The position numbers and the translations under genes were made by a program. A stretch of DNA of 64,000 nt from Phycisphaerales bacterium UBA1845 (GTDB lineage Bacteria; Planctomycetota; Phycisphaerae; UBA1845): contig DDIR01000050.1 of NCBI GenBank assembly GCA_002338715.1, positions 38,100 to 102,099 of the forward strand, read 5' to 3'. The notes under the pieces were generated by a model. That model did no database searches. It was not told the DNA's origin and was given only the letters and a program-made list of their open reading frames with translations. This document shows positions 19,389 through 28,554 of this stretch, piece after piece (positions within the stretch are counted from its first letter, which is position 1; each line of letters begins with the position of its first letter).

Positions 19389-19805
19389 TTGTTTCTCCTA
19401 GGCAAGCACCCAATCATAAGCGGAAGCCGGTAGCGGCGATACCGAGCATCCCAACATCAAGTCAGGATTGTGGATAACTTGTGGAGAACCGCTTTGCTGC
19501 TGACTTCGCCACCGACCGATTCGCTCCAATTTTCCACGTCTTTGAAATACCGTGGCAAAACAGGGGGTCTGATGGGCCGGATTCCCCATGGCTTCTAACT
19601 CGATTGTGAATACTGACTTACTGACAGGCGACCTCGTCAGGTCCCAATTGAATCTCAGAATGAGCCCATGGCTTGTGAGGTTGGGTATCCGGTGTCGGAT
19701 GCTGACACTTTTTGACGCAAGGTTGTGGAAAACCCTTCGCGTACAAGAAATGGACACACCCCCAAGCCGACCGACAAAGACCGCCTTATTCGCGGACACG
19801 GGGCG
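19389..19805. other. Intergenic region with DnaA-box-like 9-mers
   Basis: 417 bp between lptB and lepB, both minus strand, without a credible gene. It holds tgtggataa (19469-19477), the reverse complement of the consensus DnaA box TTATCCACA. It also holds near-matches tgtggagaa (19480-19488), tgtggaaaa (19724-19732) and, on the other strand, ttttccacg (19530-19538). It must also carry the lptB promoter. Confidence 0.5.
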
Positions 19806-21515
19806 TCATCGAATCCACCGCATGTTCCCAAAATTCGGGATCCACCCGAAATCCTTCAGGAACGGAATCAACGATGTCCTGAGACCGCTGGGCCAGTATA
19901 CGAAGAATGCCCGCCCGATCAATTGATCTCGGGGAACGGTGCCTTGCTGATACGCTTCGCCCCGACCAACAAGGTGCGGGCCGACGTCTTCATAATTCCA
20001 CAAACGTGAATCCTTGCTCTGCGCGGTATTGTCGCCCAGCATAAAAAACTCGTCTTCGCGCAGGAGGATCGGATTGTTCTGCGTGCCCCAGTTCGTCACC
20101 AACGGCAGTCGGGCATTGTTGGAGATATAGAACTGGTCGACATCAACCACGACGTGCGTCAGTTCGATGCTCGTGTTCTCAGCTTCGATGAACGGGGGAA
20201 CTGTCTGGGGCGGCGGCGTCTGGCGCAATGTTGCAAGGTCGGGCGAATACTGATTGTCGTTGGTGGCGAGGACGGTCTTGCCGTCGATGCTCAACCCGAC
20301 GCGGTAGTCGACGTTTTCAAATTCAAATTCGATCTTGCGATCGGCATCAAAACTCGCGATGCGCGTCGAACACACCTCTGTGGTTTCCGACGGATTCTTC
20401 ACCGAGGATCGCAGGATCTTCGCGGTGCCGTCGGGCGCAATTTCTCCGATGAACAGGTCATCACGTTTCGACAACCCAACGCGAACCGCGCCGGTTTTCT
20501 CTTTGAAATCCAGAACAAATCGAACGCGAAGATCGGACACCGGATGGTGGCGGTCCTGCGATCGGCTGATCCATCGCCGAAGCGTGTTGTACGCACAGAA
20601 TCCGTTGAGCCGCGCAAAGAGTTCGACGCGTTCTTGCGGCTGCCCGACACCGTTATACGAAAGCGTCCGATTGCCCACGGTCCAACGACTCTCGTCATCA
20701 ACGGTAAGCCACCGCGGCTGATCTTCTTCAAGCTTCTTCGGCGGATAGTCATGGTTGTAGGCGACTTTCCAAAGGACCTTCTGCGCGAGATCGGACTTGC
20801 GGGCGATGTGCATCTTCTTGTCGAGTTCGGTGAGGGCTTTGCCCATCGATTCGCTGATTTCCTGATCGAGCTGGGCAATTTCAGAAGGGTCGCCACCAGC
20901 CCGTCGCAAGTACTTCAGATGGCGCGCCTGGTCGAGCGTGGTTCGACACTCGTCCGAAAGCTCGTCGGTCGGTGCGACATAGACATCCCCGTCGATGATT
21001 TGCAGGACTTCGTCGGGCAGACCCGCCAACCGTTTGATAAAGTTGGTCGTCCCGTCGCTCGGTGTTTTGAAGACCACGACATCCCAACGTTTGGGCCCCA
21101 GCAACTCACCGCCGATATCGAAAGGCCACTTGAAGACGAGAATCCGGTCGCCGCTTTTTTGATTGCGTCGCGCGTCGTTGGTGTCGCGGGTGTCATTGGG
21201 GAAGCGGCAGTTTTGACAGATGGCCAGGCTTTGCTCATCAAACGCGGCATACCCCCGTGGCGAGTTGGTGGGGTCGTTCAAACCGTATTCAAATTCCCAC
21301 CCGCAATTCTCGCAGATCATGCTTCCGTGGGCGCCGTTGAGCGTTGCGGCCATCGATCCTGTCGGAATGACGAACGCTTCAATGATGAATGCCCGGAAGA
21401 CGAACGCGAGAATAAAAGCAATCACGATCGAATCGAAGGTTTCGCGAATGGTTTCCTGAGTCGGTTGCCCATTTGCGACGGGCTGCGACCCAGCCCCGGA
21501 GGATTGGTCGGTCAT
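19806..21515 (-). CDS. lepB: Signal peptidase I, enlarged, with zinc-ribbon-like insertion
   Basis: A 569-residue inner-membrane serine peptidase that removes Sec signal peptides on the periplasmic side. One TM segment (IVIAFILAFVFRAFIIEAFVIP) leads to PTGSMAATL with catalytic Ser54. The general-base Lys is K161 in NFIKRLAGLPDE, and box E is FFMLGDNTAQSKDSRLW. It is far longer than E. coli LepB (324). Two CxxC pairs (C68/C71 and C100/C103) between the Ser and Lys boxes form a zinc-ribbon-like insert. A further ~270-residue beta-rich domain sits between the Lys box and the GDN box. Both catalytic residues are present, so it should be active. Confidence 0.93.
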   Translation of the reverse strand: MTDQSSGAGSQPVANGQPTQETIRETFDSIVIAFILAFVFRAFIIEAFVIPTGSMAATLNGAHGSMICENCGWEFEYGLNDPTNSPRGYAAFDEQSLAICQNCRFPNDTRDTNDARRNQKSGDRILVFKWPFDIGGELLGPKRWDVVVFKTPSDGTTNFIKRLAGLPDEVLQIIDGDVYVAPTDELSDECRTTLDQARHLKYLRRAGGDPSEIAQLDQEISESMGKALTELDKKMHIARKSDLAQKVLWKVAYNHDYPPKKLEEDQPRWLTVDDESRWTVGNRTLSYNGVGQPQERVELFARLNGFCAYNTLRRWISRSQDRHHPVSDLRVRFVLDFKEKTGAVRVGLSKRDDLFIGEIAPDGTAKILRSSVKNPSETTEVCSTRIASFDADRKIEFEFENVDYRVGLSIDGKTVLATNDNQYSPDLATLRQTPPPQTVPPFIEAENTSIELTHVVVDVDQFYISNNARLPLVTNWGTQNNPILLREDEFFMLGDNTAQSKDSRLWNYEDVGPHLVGRGEAYQQGTVPRDQLIGRAFFVYWPSGLRTSLIPFLKDFGWIPNFGNMRWIR

Positions 21516-21603
21516 GTTGAAGGTACCCTTTTTGGCGCGGACCCAGACGGTCGCGACTGAATTCGTCGATTGCGATCGCCGGTACGTGGGACGGAAGTCA
21601 GGA

Positions 21604-23352
21604 TCAGGCGTAGCTGTGCAGCCCGGAAATCTTAAAGTTGATGACGATCCAGTTAAAGAGCATCACTGCGCATCCCACCACCGCAAGGATAGCCGTCCAC
21701 AATCCTTTGTCACGAACCTTGAAACGAACGTGGACAAGGATAATGAAAATCACGAAGGTGCAAAGCGCAAAGACCTCTTTCGGGTCCCAACCCCACGGGC
21801 GTCCCCATGAATGATCGGCCCAGATCGCGCCCATCACCAGTCCCGCCCAAAGGGTCACGAAAGCGAGCTCGAGAATCACCATGGTGGCTGCATCGAGCAC
21901 CTTGCCAGCCGAACCGCGTTCGTCGATCAGGAAGCGGTCGCCTTTGGGGGTCGATCCATCGAGGATCAGACTGCCGGCGCCTCCAATGCGGGCTGCACTG
22001 GGGTCGCCTCCGCCCAAACGATAGCGCAGGTAGAGCAGGGCGATGATCGCGGCGATCCCGATCAGGGCATAGCTCCAGATGATCATGTTGGTGTGGATGT
22101 ACAGCCAGATGTCGTCGAGCACGGGCATGACGTTGTCGATGTCGCTGCGAAGCACAGTCGGCATGAATTGTTGGCACATCATCGCGATCATCGCACAGAT
22201 CGCCGAACCAAAGTAGAACAGCCCCTTCATGTTGGTCTTGCGAACGAGGTATTCCAACACAAACGAACCGAGCACGCCAAACCAGACCGACGCGAGGACC
22301 GCCTCAAACATGTTGGCATTGGGAATGCGGCCTGAGATGTACCAACGCATGCCAAGGGCCAACGTGTGCAGGCCAAACGCAATCACCAACATTCCGATGC
22401 CGAGCTTCAGTGCGCCGTTCATGCGATACGCGATAAACATGATCAACGGGATCGCGGCGAGGGCGTAGACAACCCACACCCACACGAAGGCCTTCATCTT
22501 GAAATACCAGCTTTCGAGATTCAGCTTGCTGACATCGGGATAAAGTTCCGGATTGACCAGCTTGAGATTGTTCGCGAGTGACGCGATCGCAGCCGTCGCA
22601 CCCGCGGCATCCTGGGCCCGCCAGGTTTCGACGAGTTTGTTCCAGTCAGCCGTCAATTCAGCGCCGAGTTTCGGGTCGAGACCGGGAACGCCCATGTTGG
22701 CTTGACCGTGGTCGTGACCGTCCTGCATGAATCCCATGCCCCAAAGCTGTTCACCGGTGAGCCATGGTGTCTTGTCGTTGCCGGTCGGCGACGGAATGAT
22801 CGCAAAGTTGCTGGAGAGTCGGTGGGCGTCAGCCGTTCCCATCGCCCAGTTGATCATGTTGACGAATTTCTGCGTGCGGATGACGTCCTGTTCCAGTTTG
22901 TTCAACTGGTTCTGCATCGGCTGCAGCCAATACATCCCGGGGGCCATCAACCCGCTCTTGACGAAATTCTTGATGTCATTGGGATCGATGTTGGATTCTT
23001 CCATCGCCCGCGCTAAGTCGGGACGAATGGCGCGTTTGACGTAGATGATATCTTTGTTCTGATATTTCGCCGGATCGAGCATCAAGTCGAGATACGCATA
23101 GACCGGCTCATGACCGTCGACGTCATATGGCCCGGCGATGGTGCGCATCCGTCCGCGGGCGAACGAATCGAATGACTTGATGCGCCCGACATCCTGAATT
23201 GCCAGGTTGCGCAGCGGCTGAAGATCGACGTTGGCCTCAAACTCACTTGGTTGAACGCTCGGGGCGCGGTTCTGGTATTTGCCCCACGCGAAATACGCGA
23301 TGAGCGCGATAAGGACAACATCTCCAGAACGTACAAGCATTTTGCGATTCAT
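21604..23352 (-). CDS. ccsA: Cytochrome c maturation protein CcsA (System II haem lyase subunit)
   Basis: A 582-residue polytopic membrane protein. The N-terminal half is one TM segment and a large non-cytoplasmic domain of about 250 residues with no family that I recognise. The C-terminal half has the TM core of the haem-handling protein superfamily, with the tryptophan-rich WGRPWGWDPKE (WGWDPKE at residues 520-526) and conserved histidines in YIHTNMIIWSYALIG and WADHSW. It exports haem and, with ResB/Ccs1, attaches it to CxxCH apocytochromes. resB is 78 bp upstream on the same strand, so the two form one operon. The added N-terminal domain is unlike the short Bacillus ResC. Confidence 0.9.
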   Translation of the reverse strand: MNRKMLVRSGDVVLIALIAYFAWGKYQNRAPSVQPSEFEANVDLQPLRNLAIQDVGRIKSFDSFARGRMRTIAGPYDVDGHEPVYAYLDLMLDPAKYQNKDIIYVKRAIRPDLARAMEESNIDPNDIKNFVKSGLMAPGMYWLQPMQNQLNKLEQDVIRTQKFVNMINWAMGTADAHRLSSNFAIIPSPTGNDKTPWLTGEQLWGMGFMQDGHDHGQANMGVPGLDPKLGAELTADWNKLVETWRAQDAAGATAAIASLANNLKLVNPELYPDVSKLNLESWYFKMKAFVWVWVVYALAAIPLIMFIAYRMNGALKLGIGMLVIAFGLHTLALGMRWYISGRIPNANMFEAVLASVWFGVLGSFVLEYLVRKTNMKGLFYFGSAICAMIAMMCQQFMPTVLRSDIDNVMPVLDDIWLYIHTNMIIWSYALIGIAAIIALLYLRYRLGGGDPSAARIGGAGSLILDGSTPKGDRFLIDERGSAGKVLDAATMVILELAFVTLWAGLVMGAIWADHSWGRPWGWDPKEVFALCTFVIFIILVHVRFKVRDKGLWTAILAVVGCAVMLFNWIVINFKISGLHSYA

Positions 23353-23430
23353 GGTTGTCTCAATGCCTCTTGCGCGACGAGCGACACGGGCGGCGTGCGA
23401 TCATCGGCTACAAGTGAATCCAATCTTAGA

Positions 23431-25767
23431 TCAGACGGCCACCGCTTCCTTGGAAGCCGCCAACTTCTTGTTCTGCTCAACTTCAGCCCACACCGCCTGC
23501 TGGCGACGGCGTTTGATTACGGGCTTGATGTAGAAGACGTAGATCATACCGAAAACCGCGATACACGTCCCAAGCAACTGAATGTACACGCCATCGCGAT
23601 TGCCCACGCCCAATCCGGTGAAGGCCATTTCGCCCGGATCCCATTCGGCTTGGAAGTAATACAGGTCCGCAAATTCTGCCGGCTTGTTGAGGCTCGTTGT
23701 GATCGGCGCCTGCCATTCACCGTTCTTAAACGGACGCAGGATACTGACGAAGTCGCGAACGCTGGCCGTGTTACCGGAAACGAATCCGCCGGTGTGCACT
23801 TTGAGTTCAAAGTCATCCAGCGCCAACGGTGCCGGAAGCATTTCGCTCCTTCGCGAGAACAACAGTTCGACCTGCGTCCCATCGGGCAAAAGGCATCGGG
23901 TCGGGCGATACACGAAGCGGCCGGGCACGGCGTATTGTTCATTGGCAAATGGATAGCGGTGATAGGGCAGCCACTTGGTGGTGCTCCAGTTGCCCGAGTT
24001 CAGTTCGAGTTTGATACGGGAAAACACGTTGCCGGCTTTTGGATCGCGATCCTGCTTGGCGATGAGCACCGGGCGCGTCTCGGGCTGCGCGTGGGAAATG
24101 CTTTCGAGAATCTTCATGCGAATGCCCGAGCCGAGGTCGATCGTTTGGCCGACCTGCACGGGGCGGCGATCATCTGCGCTACCGACAAAGACTTCGATGT
24201 TTTCCGGATTGGGACCGGCAACGAGTGTGACCAGCGCGCCGGGGTTGAACGTGACTTCGACGGCTGGGTCGGGAGGACCAAACTGCTGACTGCCCGTCAT
24301 GTCCTGAGCGCGGGTGGGATCATCGGTGACCCAGCGCTTGATCGTTCGATCGCCGGATTTGAGTTCGACCACCACGATCGGCACGCGTCGTCCATTACCC
24401 ATCGGGAACGAGCGATGAAACGATTTGAGGCGGTACGACCAATCGGTGTCTTCGATCTTTGTGAATTCCAGGTTCTCGTTTTCGTCGAGGGTGTTGGCCG
24501 CATCCACCGACAGCCGGACGGTTTTGTCCTGCTCCGGCACGCGGATTGAAAGCATGTTGCCCGTGGTTCGTCCGAAACCCAAACGTTGCTGCTCGTTTTC
24601 CGCCCAGTGAAAGGCCACCATCGTCGGGTCAACTTCGCCCAACTTTGGATTGAACGCGAACATGGAAAACTGCGTTTCGTGTCCGCCGCCGTCGAAGGTG
24701 ACCTTCATCATCGGGTTGAGGTTCTTGCCGTTGGGCACCCATTCGGTTTTGTCGCCGGTCGAGTAGTGCAGGCGGCCGGTGACGTGAACCCCCAGATCAC
24801 CGAGCGGATCGTTTTCCGCGACTTTGGGAACGGAAATATCGAGCGGTTTGGGATTGATGTCGACACCGTCGCGACTGACCCAGACATCGCTTCGTTGTGC
24901 GATGCGATCGGCATAATGCGGAAGGCCCTCGATCGGGCGCTCCACCCATTCTGATTCACCGACCCTGCGCACATAGAGGGCGGCAGAATCTGCGATGTAG
25001 TACTTCGTCTGCGGTTCGTAAACAAAAGCAAGGTCGATCGATTCATCGAGCAGCTTCTTACCGGTCGATTTCACCGCGCGACCTTTGCCCGGGATGATGT
25101 CTTCGGTGTACTGCGGATAACCGATGAGCATCTGGCGGATGAACGATTGCGTCGGGGTGGTGACGGCCACGTTAACGCTGCACGCGGTCTTGCCTTTGTC
25201 TTCACCGCTTAACAGCGGCCAATTCGGATTGATGCTCGAAATTGCAAAGCCATATTCGCCGCCATCGCCGAGGACGAAGACGTTGTTCTGTGGGCGAACC
25301 ACCAGGCGACTCGGAGCAGCCGCACCGGGAACGTCGATCACGATGCTCCGGCGAAAAACCGGCGTGTCGCCTTCGAGCTTGTTGTGGAAGTAATAAACGC
25401 TGCCGAGCGTGAGAATGACGATGCCGCCGTGGATCAGCCAGACGCCGAGGTTCAAGACCGTCAGGCGAATTCGACGCAGCGTCACGACGATCATGTTGAG
25501 CGTGAACAAACCCATCAGCAACGTAAAGGGCCACCACGCGAAGACTTCCATTTCCGTCTTGTTGAAGTACTCGCGAACGATCCAGCGCGTCCACGTGCCG
25601 AACGGCTTGTTGTAGTCCAGCGGGTGGAGGATGCCCGCCGACGCGATGCTCATGTACACAAAGAGCAGGAACATCAAGAAGATGCCGAACCATACGCTGC
25701 TGATCAGATCATAGAGAGCGCGGATCGGATTGAATGAACGGCTGGCTGAGGTGGATTCGTTTTGCAT
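23431..25767 (-). CDS. resB: Cytochrome c maturation protein ResB/Ccs1
   Basis: About 778 residues from the ATG at 25767. An upstream in-frame GTG at 25800 overlaps a hairpin and adds eleven unconvincing residues. The N-terminus has three TM segments (LISSVWFGIFLMFLLFVYMSIASAGILHP, WPFTLLMGLFTLNMIVVTLRRI, VLNLGVWLIHGGIVILTLGSVYYFHN). A large periplasmic beta-rich domain and a final TM segment (LLGTCIAVFGMIYVFYIKP) with a basic tail follow. This is the ResB/Ccs1 layout. It brings apocytochrome to the CcsA haem channel. The periplasmic domain is enlarged relative to B. subtilis ResB (542 residues). It is upstream of and co-oriented with ccsA. Confidence 0.88.
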   Translation of the reverse strand: MQNESTSASRSFNPIRALYDLISSVWFGIFLMFLLFVYMSIASAGILHPLDYNKPFGTWTRWIVREYFNKTEMEVFAWWPFTLLMGLFTLNMIVVTLRRIRLTVLNLGVWLIHGGIVILTLGSVYYFHNKLEGDTPVFRRSIVIDVPGAAAPSRLVVRPQNNVFVLGDGGEYGFAISSINPNWPLLSGEDKGKTACSVNVAVTTPTQSFIRQMLIGYPQYTEDIIPGKGRAVKSTGKKLLDESIDLAFVYEPQTKYYIADSAALYVRRVGESEWVERPIEGLPHYADRIAQRSDVWVSRDGVDINPKPLDISVPKVAENDPLGDLGVHVTGRLHYSTGDKTEWVPNGKNLNPMMKVTFDGGGHETQFSMFAFNPKLGEVDPTMVAFHWAENEQQRLGFGRTTGNMLSIRVPEQDKTVRLSVDAANTLDENENLEFTKIEDTDWSYRLKSFHRSFPMGNGRRVPIVVVELKSGDRTIKRWVTDDPTRAQDMTGSQQFGPPDPAVEVTFNPGALVTLVAGPNPENIEVFVGSADDRRPVQVGQTIDLGSGIRMKILESISHAQPETRPVLIAKQDRDPKAGNVFSRIKLELNSGNWSTTKWLPYHRYPFANEQYAVPGRFVYRPTRCLLPDGTQVELLFSRRSEMLPAPLALDDFELKVHTGGFVSGNTASVRDFVSILRPFKNGEWQAPITTSLNKPAEFADLYYFQAEWDPGEMAFTGLGVGNRDGVYIQLLGTCIAVFGMIYVFYIKPVIKRRRQQAVWAEVEQNKKLAASKEAVAV

Positions 25768-25795
25768 GTTTTCGAACTCTGTGTGCAGGGGGCAT

Positions 25796-25833
25796 GTCAC
25801 TTGGCGAATCCTTTGGGATTCGGCGGAAGTGAC
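25796..25833 (-). promoter_or_regulatory. Imperfect palindrome in resB leader
   Basis: Outer arms gtcactt/aagtgac (25796-25802, 25827-25833) and inner arms gaatcc/ggattc (25806-25811, 25816-25821) form a two-part stem about 30 nt upstream of the resB ATG. It may be an operator or a leader hairpin. Confidence 0.4.
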
Positions 25834-26101
25834 GTCTCCTAGGGTTCAAGTGATCATAGTCGGATCGTGCGAAAATGCGACCTGCGCCCGTCCTGCAAGG
25901 GGCGCAAAGAATCGGCGATACGGATTGAAACCCGGTATCGCCGATTCAGTCGGATCTTCGCGTGGCGTCCCCACGCACGGGGACGGGTTTCATCGAGCCC
26001 AATCAGCATGATCGGTGCCAGTCGGCTTCAGATTCCATGGGCCAACCAAGTCTGTCCAGTTTGTTTCCAGTACCGGACATGATTGCTAACCAGGCCGACT
26101 C
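25834..26101. other. Intergenic region with terminator-like hairpin
   Basis: About 270 bp between resB and the OmpA-like gene, both minus strand. It holds the hairpin at 25909-25947 and presumably the resB promoter. No gene is seen. Confidence 0.5.
25909..25947 (-). terminator. Perfect 13-bp hairpin downstream of OmpA-like gene
   Basis: gaatcggcgatac (25909-25921) pairs exactly with 25935-25947 around a 13-nt loop. On the minus strand it lies 155 bp past the OmpA-like stop codon and is followed only by tttg. It is a likely terminator or 3'-end stabiliser, with a weak U-tract. Confidence 0.5.
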
Positions 26102-26995
26102 CTACTTGGTGAAATCGCCTTGCGTGGAACGGCGCGTTGCGACTTCATCCTGTCCCGACTGCGATTGTTTGGCCATTTGACCCGCAATTGAGCCTTTTGG
26201 CACAACAAAAATTTCCACGCGGCGGTTCTGGCCGCGACCAGCCTCCGTGGCGTTGGAAGCGATGGGGCGGGTCTCGCCAAATCCCATGACGCCGATGCGG
26301 TCCGGCGCGATACCGCGATCCCGCAGGACGTTGGACACCGCAATCGAGCGATGCGTCGACAGGTGCCAGTTGGTCGGATGGTTACGCAGGGTTTCGGCAC
26401 GCTTGATCGGGCGATCGTCCGTATGGCCAATCACCATGACGTCAAAGTCCTGGGCGGCTGGCGATCGAATAATCTCGGCGAATCCGTCCAATGTATTTTT
26501 AGCCGAATCCATAACGACATCGCTACCGAGAGCGAAGAGCAGGTCTGACGTCCATTTGACGACGCCATTGCGCGGGTCGTACGTCACGCTGTTGGGATAT
26601 CTGGATGCGAAATCCTGAAGGGCGTTGTCGAGCGCTTCGGGCAGTTTGGTGGATTCGATGATGATCGGATCCTGCAGGACATTCTGACGGGCGAGTTCTT
26701 CGACCGTGCGCTGCGCCGATCCGACCGCGGCTTGCAGGCGGTTGTTTTCGGCTTGTAAGTTGGACGCGAGGCTTTCCTTGGAGCGCATGTGCTGCTCGCT
26801 CGATGAGAGTCGCGTCTGCAGATTGCTGTTGGAATTGCGCAGGTCGTAGAGTTCCTGCTCAAGCTGCGCCTTTTCGGCTTCGAGCGTTCGATGGGCCATC
26901 TGCAATTGACGGTGTTCATCGAGCGACACACATCCGGTTGAGATCGCGGTCACGCAACCTGCAACCAAAATACTGAACAACTGGATCTTTCTCAT
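26102..26995 (-). CDS. OmpA/Pal-like peptidoglycan-associated lipoprotein with coiled coil
   Basis: About 297 residues from the ATG at 26995, chosen because AGGAGG stands just upstream (27003-27008). A longer reading from 27055 adds 20 residues. A signal peptide ends in a lipobox-like STGC at residues 19-22, so Cys22 would be lipidated. Residues 30-105 form a heptad coiled coil (RTLEAEKAQLEQELYDLRNSNSNLQ). The C-terminal OmpA domain has SDLLFALGSDVVMDSAK, MVIGHTDDRPI, NWHLSTHRSIAVSNVLRDRGI and GRGQNRRVEIFV, the peptidoglycan-binding core. It should tether the outer membrane to the cell wall. The insertion DRPIKRAETLRNHPTN resembles MotB-type OmpA domains, but there is no N-terminal proton-channel helix. 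Confidence 0.88.
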   Translation of the reverse strand: MRKIQLFSILVAGCVTAISTGCVSLDEHRQLQMAHRTLEAEKAQLEQELYDLRNSNSNLQTRLSSSEQHMRSKESLASNLQAENNRLQAAVGSAQRTVEELARQNVLQDPIIIESTKLPEALDNALQDFASRYPNSVTYDPRNGVVKWTSDLLFALGSDVVMDSAKNTLDGFAEIIRSPAAQDFDVMVIGHTDDRPIKRAETLRNHPTNWHLSTHRSIAVSNVLRDRGIAPDRIGVMGFGETRPIASNATEAGRGQNRRVEIFVVPKGSIAGQMAKQSQSGQDEVATRRSTQGDFTK

Positions 26996-27378
26996 CGCAT
27001 GCCTCCTATGCAAGTTGCTATGAGTACCGCTCTCAGCAGCAGCCACATGCCACATGATTGCGATGTTCTCTTTTGGTGGGGGACAGAGGCGAAGGTGCGA
27101 GGAATGTGGGGTCTTTCGCGTACGTCCCTGTACCTCACGTTGAACCCCTTCGCCGTCACACTGACCGCGAAATTACAGGCGTTTTCTTCAAACGACTTTG
27201 ATTCAACGTTGATGATCAGACTCGCATCATTTCGAGTCTATAATGCCTATTTACACTGTTGTACGGCTTCAGTGCAACAGCGCTTTTTTGTCACAACCTG
27301 TCGGGAGAGTTAATCACAGCCCGGTGTTGGTTTTGACGGGCGTGGTGCGATGTTGATTGACGTTGCGGTTTGAATTGC
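26996..27378. other. Intergenic region, promoter of OmpA-like gene expected
   Basis: About 380 bp between the OmpA-like gene and the membrane HTH gene. A weak plus-strand hairpin (ctgttg/caacag, 27256-27280) is followed by a T6 run at 27284-27289. I see no gene. Confidence 0.45.
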
Positions 27379-28524
27379 TTAACCGGATTTCTTTCCGATC
27401 ATAAAACCGATGCCCAGCGCCACCAATGCAGTGCCAAGCGATGCCGCGCCAACGATCCAGTTGTTTTGTGCAAGCGTGTCGAGGATGGCTGGGTACACAC
27501 CCTTCACCGCTGCCGCTGCGGCCAAACCCGAGAGGCACATGGTGAGCACGCCGATGAACATCATTCCCGTCAGTCCGGTGGATACCGCGTCGGGTGGGTA
27601 TTCGGTATAGCTGACCACCGCGACCGGTTGACCGGCTGGGACGGCTGCATCCTCAACGACGGTTGGCATAAATCCGGTACCGCTGTCGTCCGAATCCACA
27701 ATGCCGGCTTCCAAACCAGCCCGGGTTGCATCGCCCATTTCGCCGCCAGGGCCGTCATCCGGGTAGATTTCGTCGAGAAGTTCCGCACCGAGCGAGGTGT
27801 CGTCACTTTCGCGGGTCAGATCGAGCAGACCGGAACCGCTGCCCACGCCATCGATTCCCAATGCGCCCGTCCCGCTGGAAACGACCGTCTGAGCCAGGGG
27901 ATCGGCGTCGGCTTCAACTTCGTCATCGTCGAACACGCTGACACCGACCGAGGTAACCACGGTGCCTTCCTTGTCGTCTTCCTTGGAGTCGCCGACCGTT
28001 GTGTCGTCGAGGCTGATGGCATCTGCATCCGAACCGCCACCGAGGCTCAAACCCGATCCGCCGGTTTCTTCGAGGGGTTCGAGGATCAGGTCGCCGCTGC
28101 CCATCTTGTCTGAAGAGGCGCCGCCCAAAGATTCTTCCGCACCCAGCGAGAGCGTCCCCGAACCGGTTGAGCTTGGTCCTGGTCCCGACTTGGCGCTGGC
28201 GTCGGTGACGGTGTCATCGTCATCGGCAAAGCGGATTTCCATCGAATCATCACCCGCTTTTGAGTGGGCGGACGTGTCTTCCAAAGTCAGTTCAGCCGTA
28301 CTGAGCATGTCGAAGTCGCCCAGCGATCCGCTCAATGACGAGCCAGCCAAATCGATCGAATCAGTGGCTTCTGCGATCTTGTCGACTTCGTCGGCTTTGT
28401 AGGTCACCTTGCCGCCGTCGCGAAATTCCCGCAACGAACCATTCTGCACAAGGTCCTTAAGCTGAGCCGGGTTCATCTCCAGCTTTTCGCACGCTTCTTC
28501 CTGACTGTAGAATGACTTGGCCAT
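27379..28524 (-). CDS. Membrane-anchored protein with N-terminal MerR/excisionase-type HTH
   Basis: A 381-residue protein of unusual build. Residues 4-50 (FYSQEEACEKLEMNPAQLKDLVQNGSLREFRDGGKVTYKADEVDKI) match the winged HTH of excisionases and MerR-like proteins, with the usual pattern of helix, turn, recognition helix and wing. Residues 55-315 are strikingly acidic and Gly/Ser/Asp/Leu-rich with no obvious fold. The C-terminus has two TM segments (about 320-340 and 356-377) ending in GKKSG. A cytoplasmic HTH domain tethered to the inner membrane by a disordered acidic linker is the simplest reading. Whether the HTH binds DNA or another protein is not known. The ATG follows ggcgaga. Confidence 0.8.
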   Translation of the reverse strand: MAKSFYSQEEACEKLEMNPAQLKDLVQNGSLREFRDGGKVTYKADEVDKIAEATDSIDLAGSSLSGSLGDFDMLSTAELTLEDTSAHSKAGDDSMEIRFADDDDTVTDASAKSGPGPSSTGSGTLSLGAEESLGGASSDKMGSGDLILEPLEETGGSGLSLGGGSDADAISLDDTTVGDSKEDDKEGTVVTSVGVSVFDDDEVEADADPLAQTVVSSGTGALGIDGVGSGSGLLDLTRESDDTSLGAELLDEIYPDDGPGGEMGDATRAGLEAGIVDSDDSGTGFMPTVVEDAAVPAGQPVAVVSYTEYPPDAVSTGLTGMMFIGVLTMCLSGLAAAAAVKGVYPAILDTLAQNNWIVGAASLGTALVALGIGFMIGKKSG

Positions 28525-28554
28525 TGAATCTCGCCTTATTCTAAATGCGTCAAC

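Noticed and set aside
19469..19732. Chromosome replication origin
   Set aside because: Box-like 9-mers are present, but there is no AT-rich unwinding element, no dnaA/dnaN neighbour, and most boxes are not consensus. Kept only as a low-interest finding.
19398..19799. 133-codon minus-strand frame between lptB and lepB
   Set aside because: Composition is not protein-like and it covers the DnaA-box-like sites and the lptB promoter region.
20154..21560. 468-codon open frame on the plus strand
   Set aside because: It is antisense to lepB, which has all catalytic motifs. High GC content leaves long shadow frames.
23251..24549. 432-codon open frame on the plus strand
   Set aside because: It is antisense to resB/ccsA and has no protein-family character.
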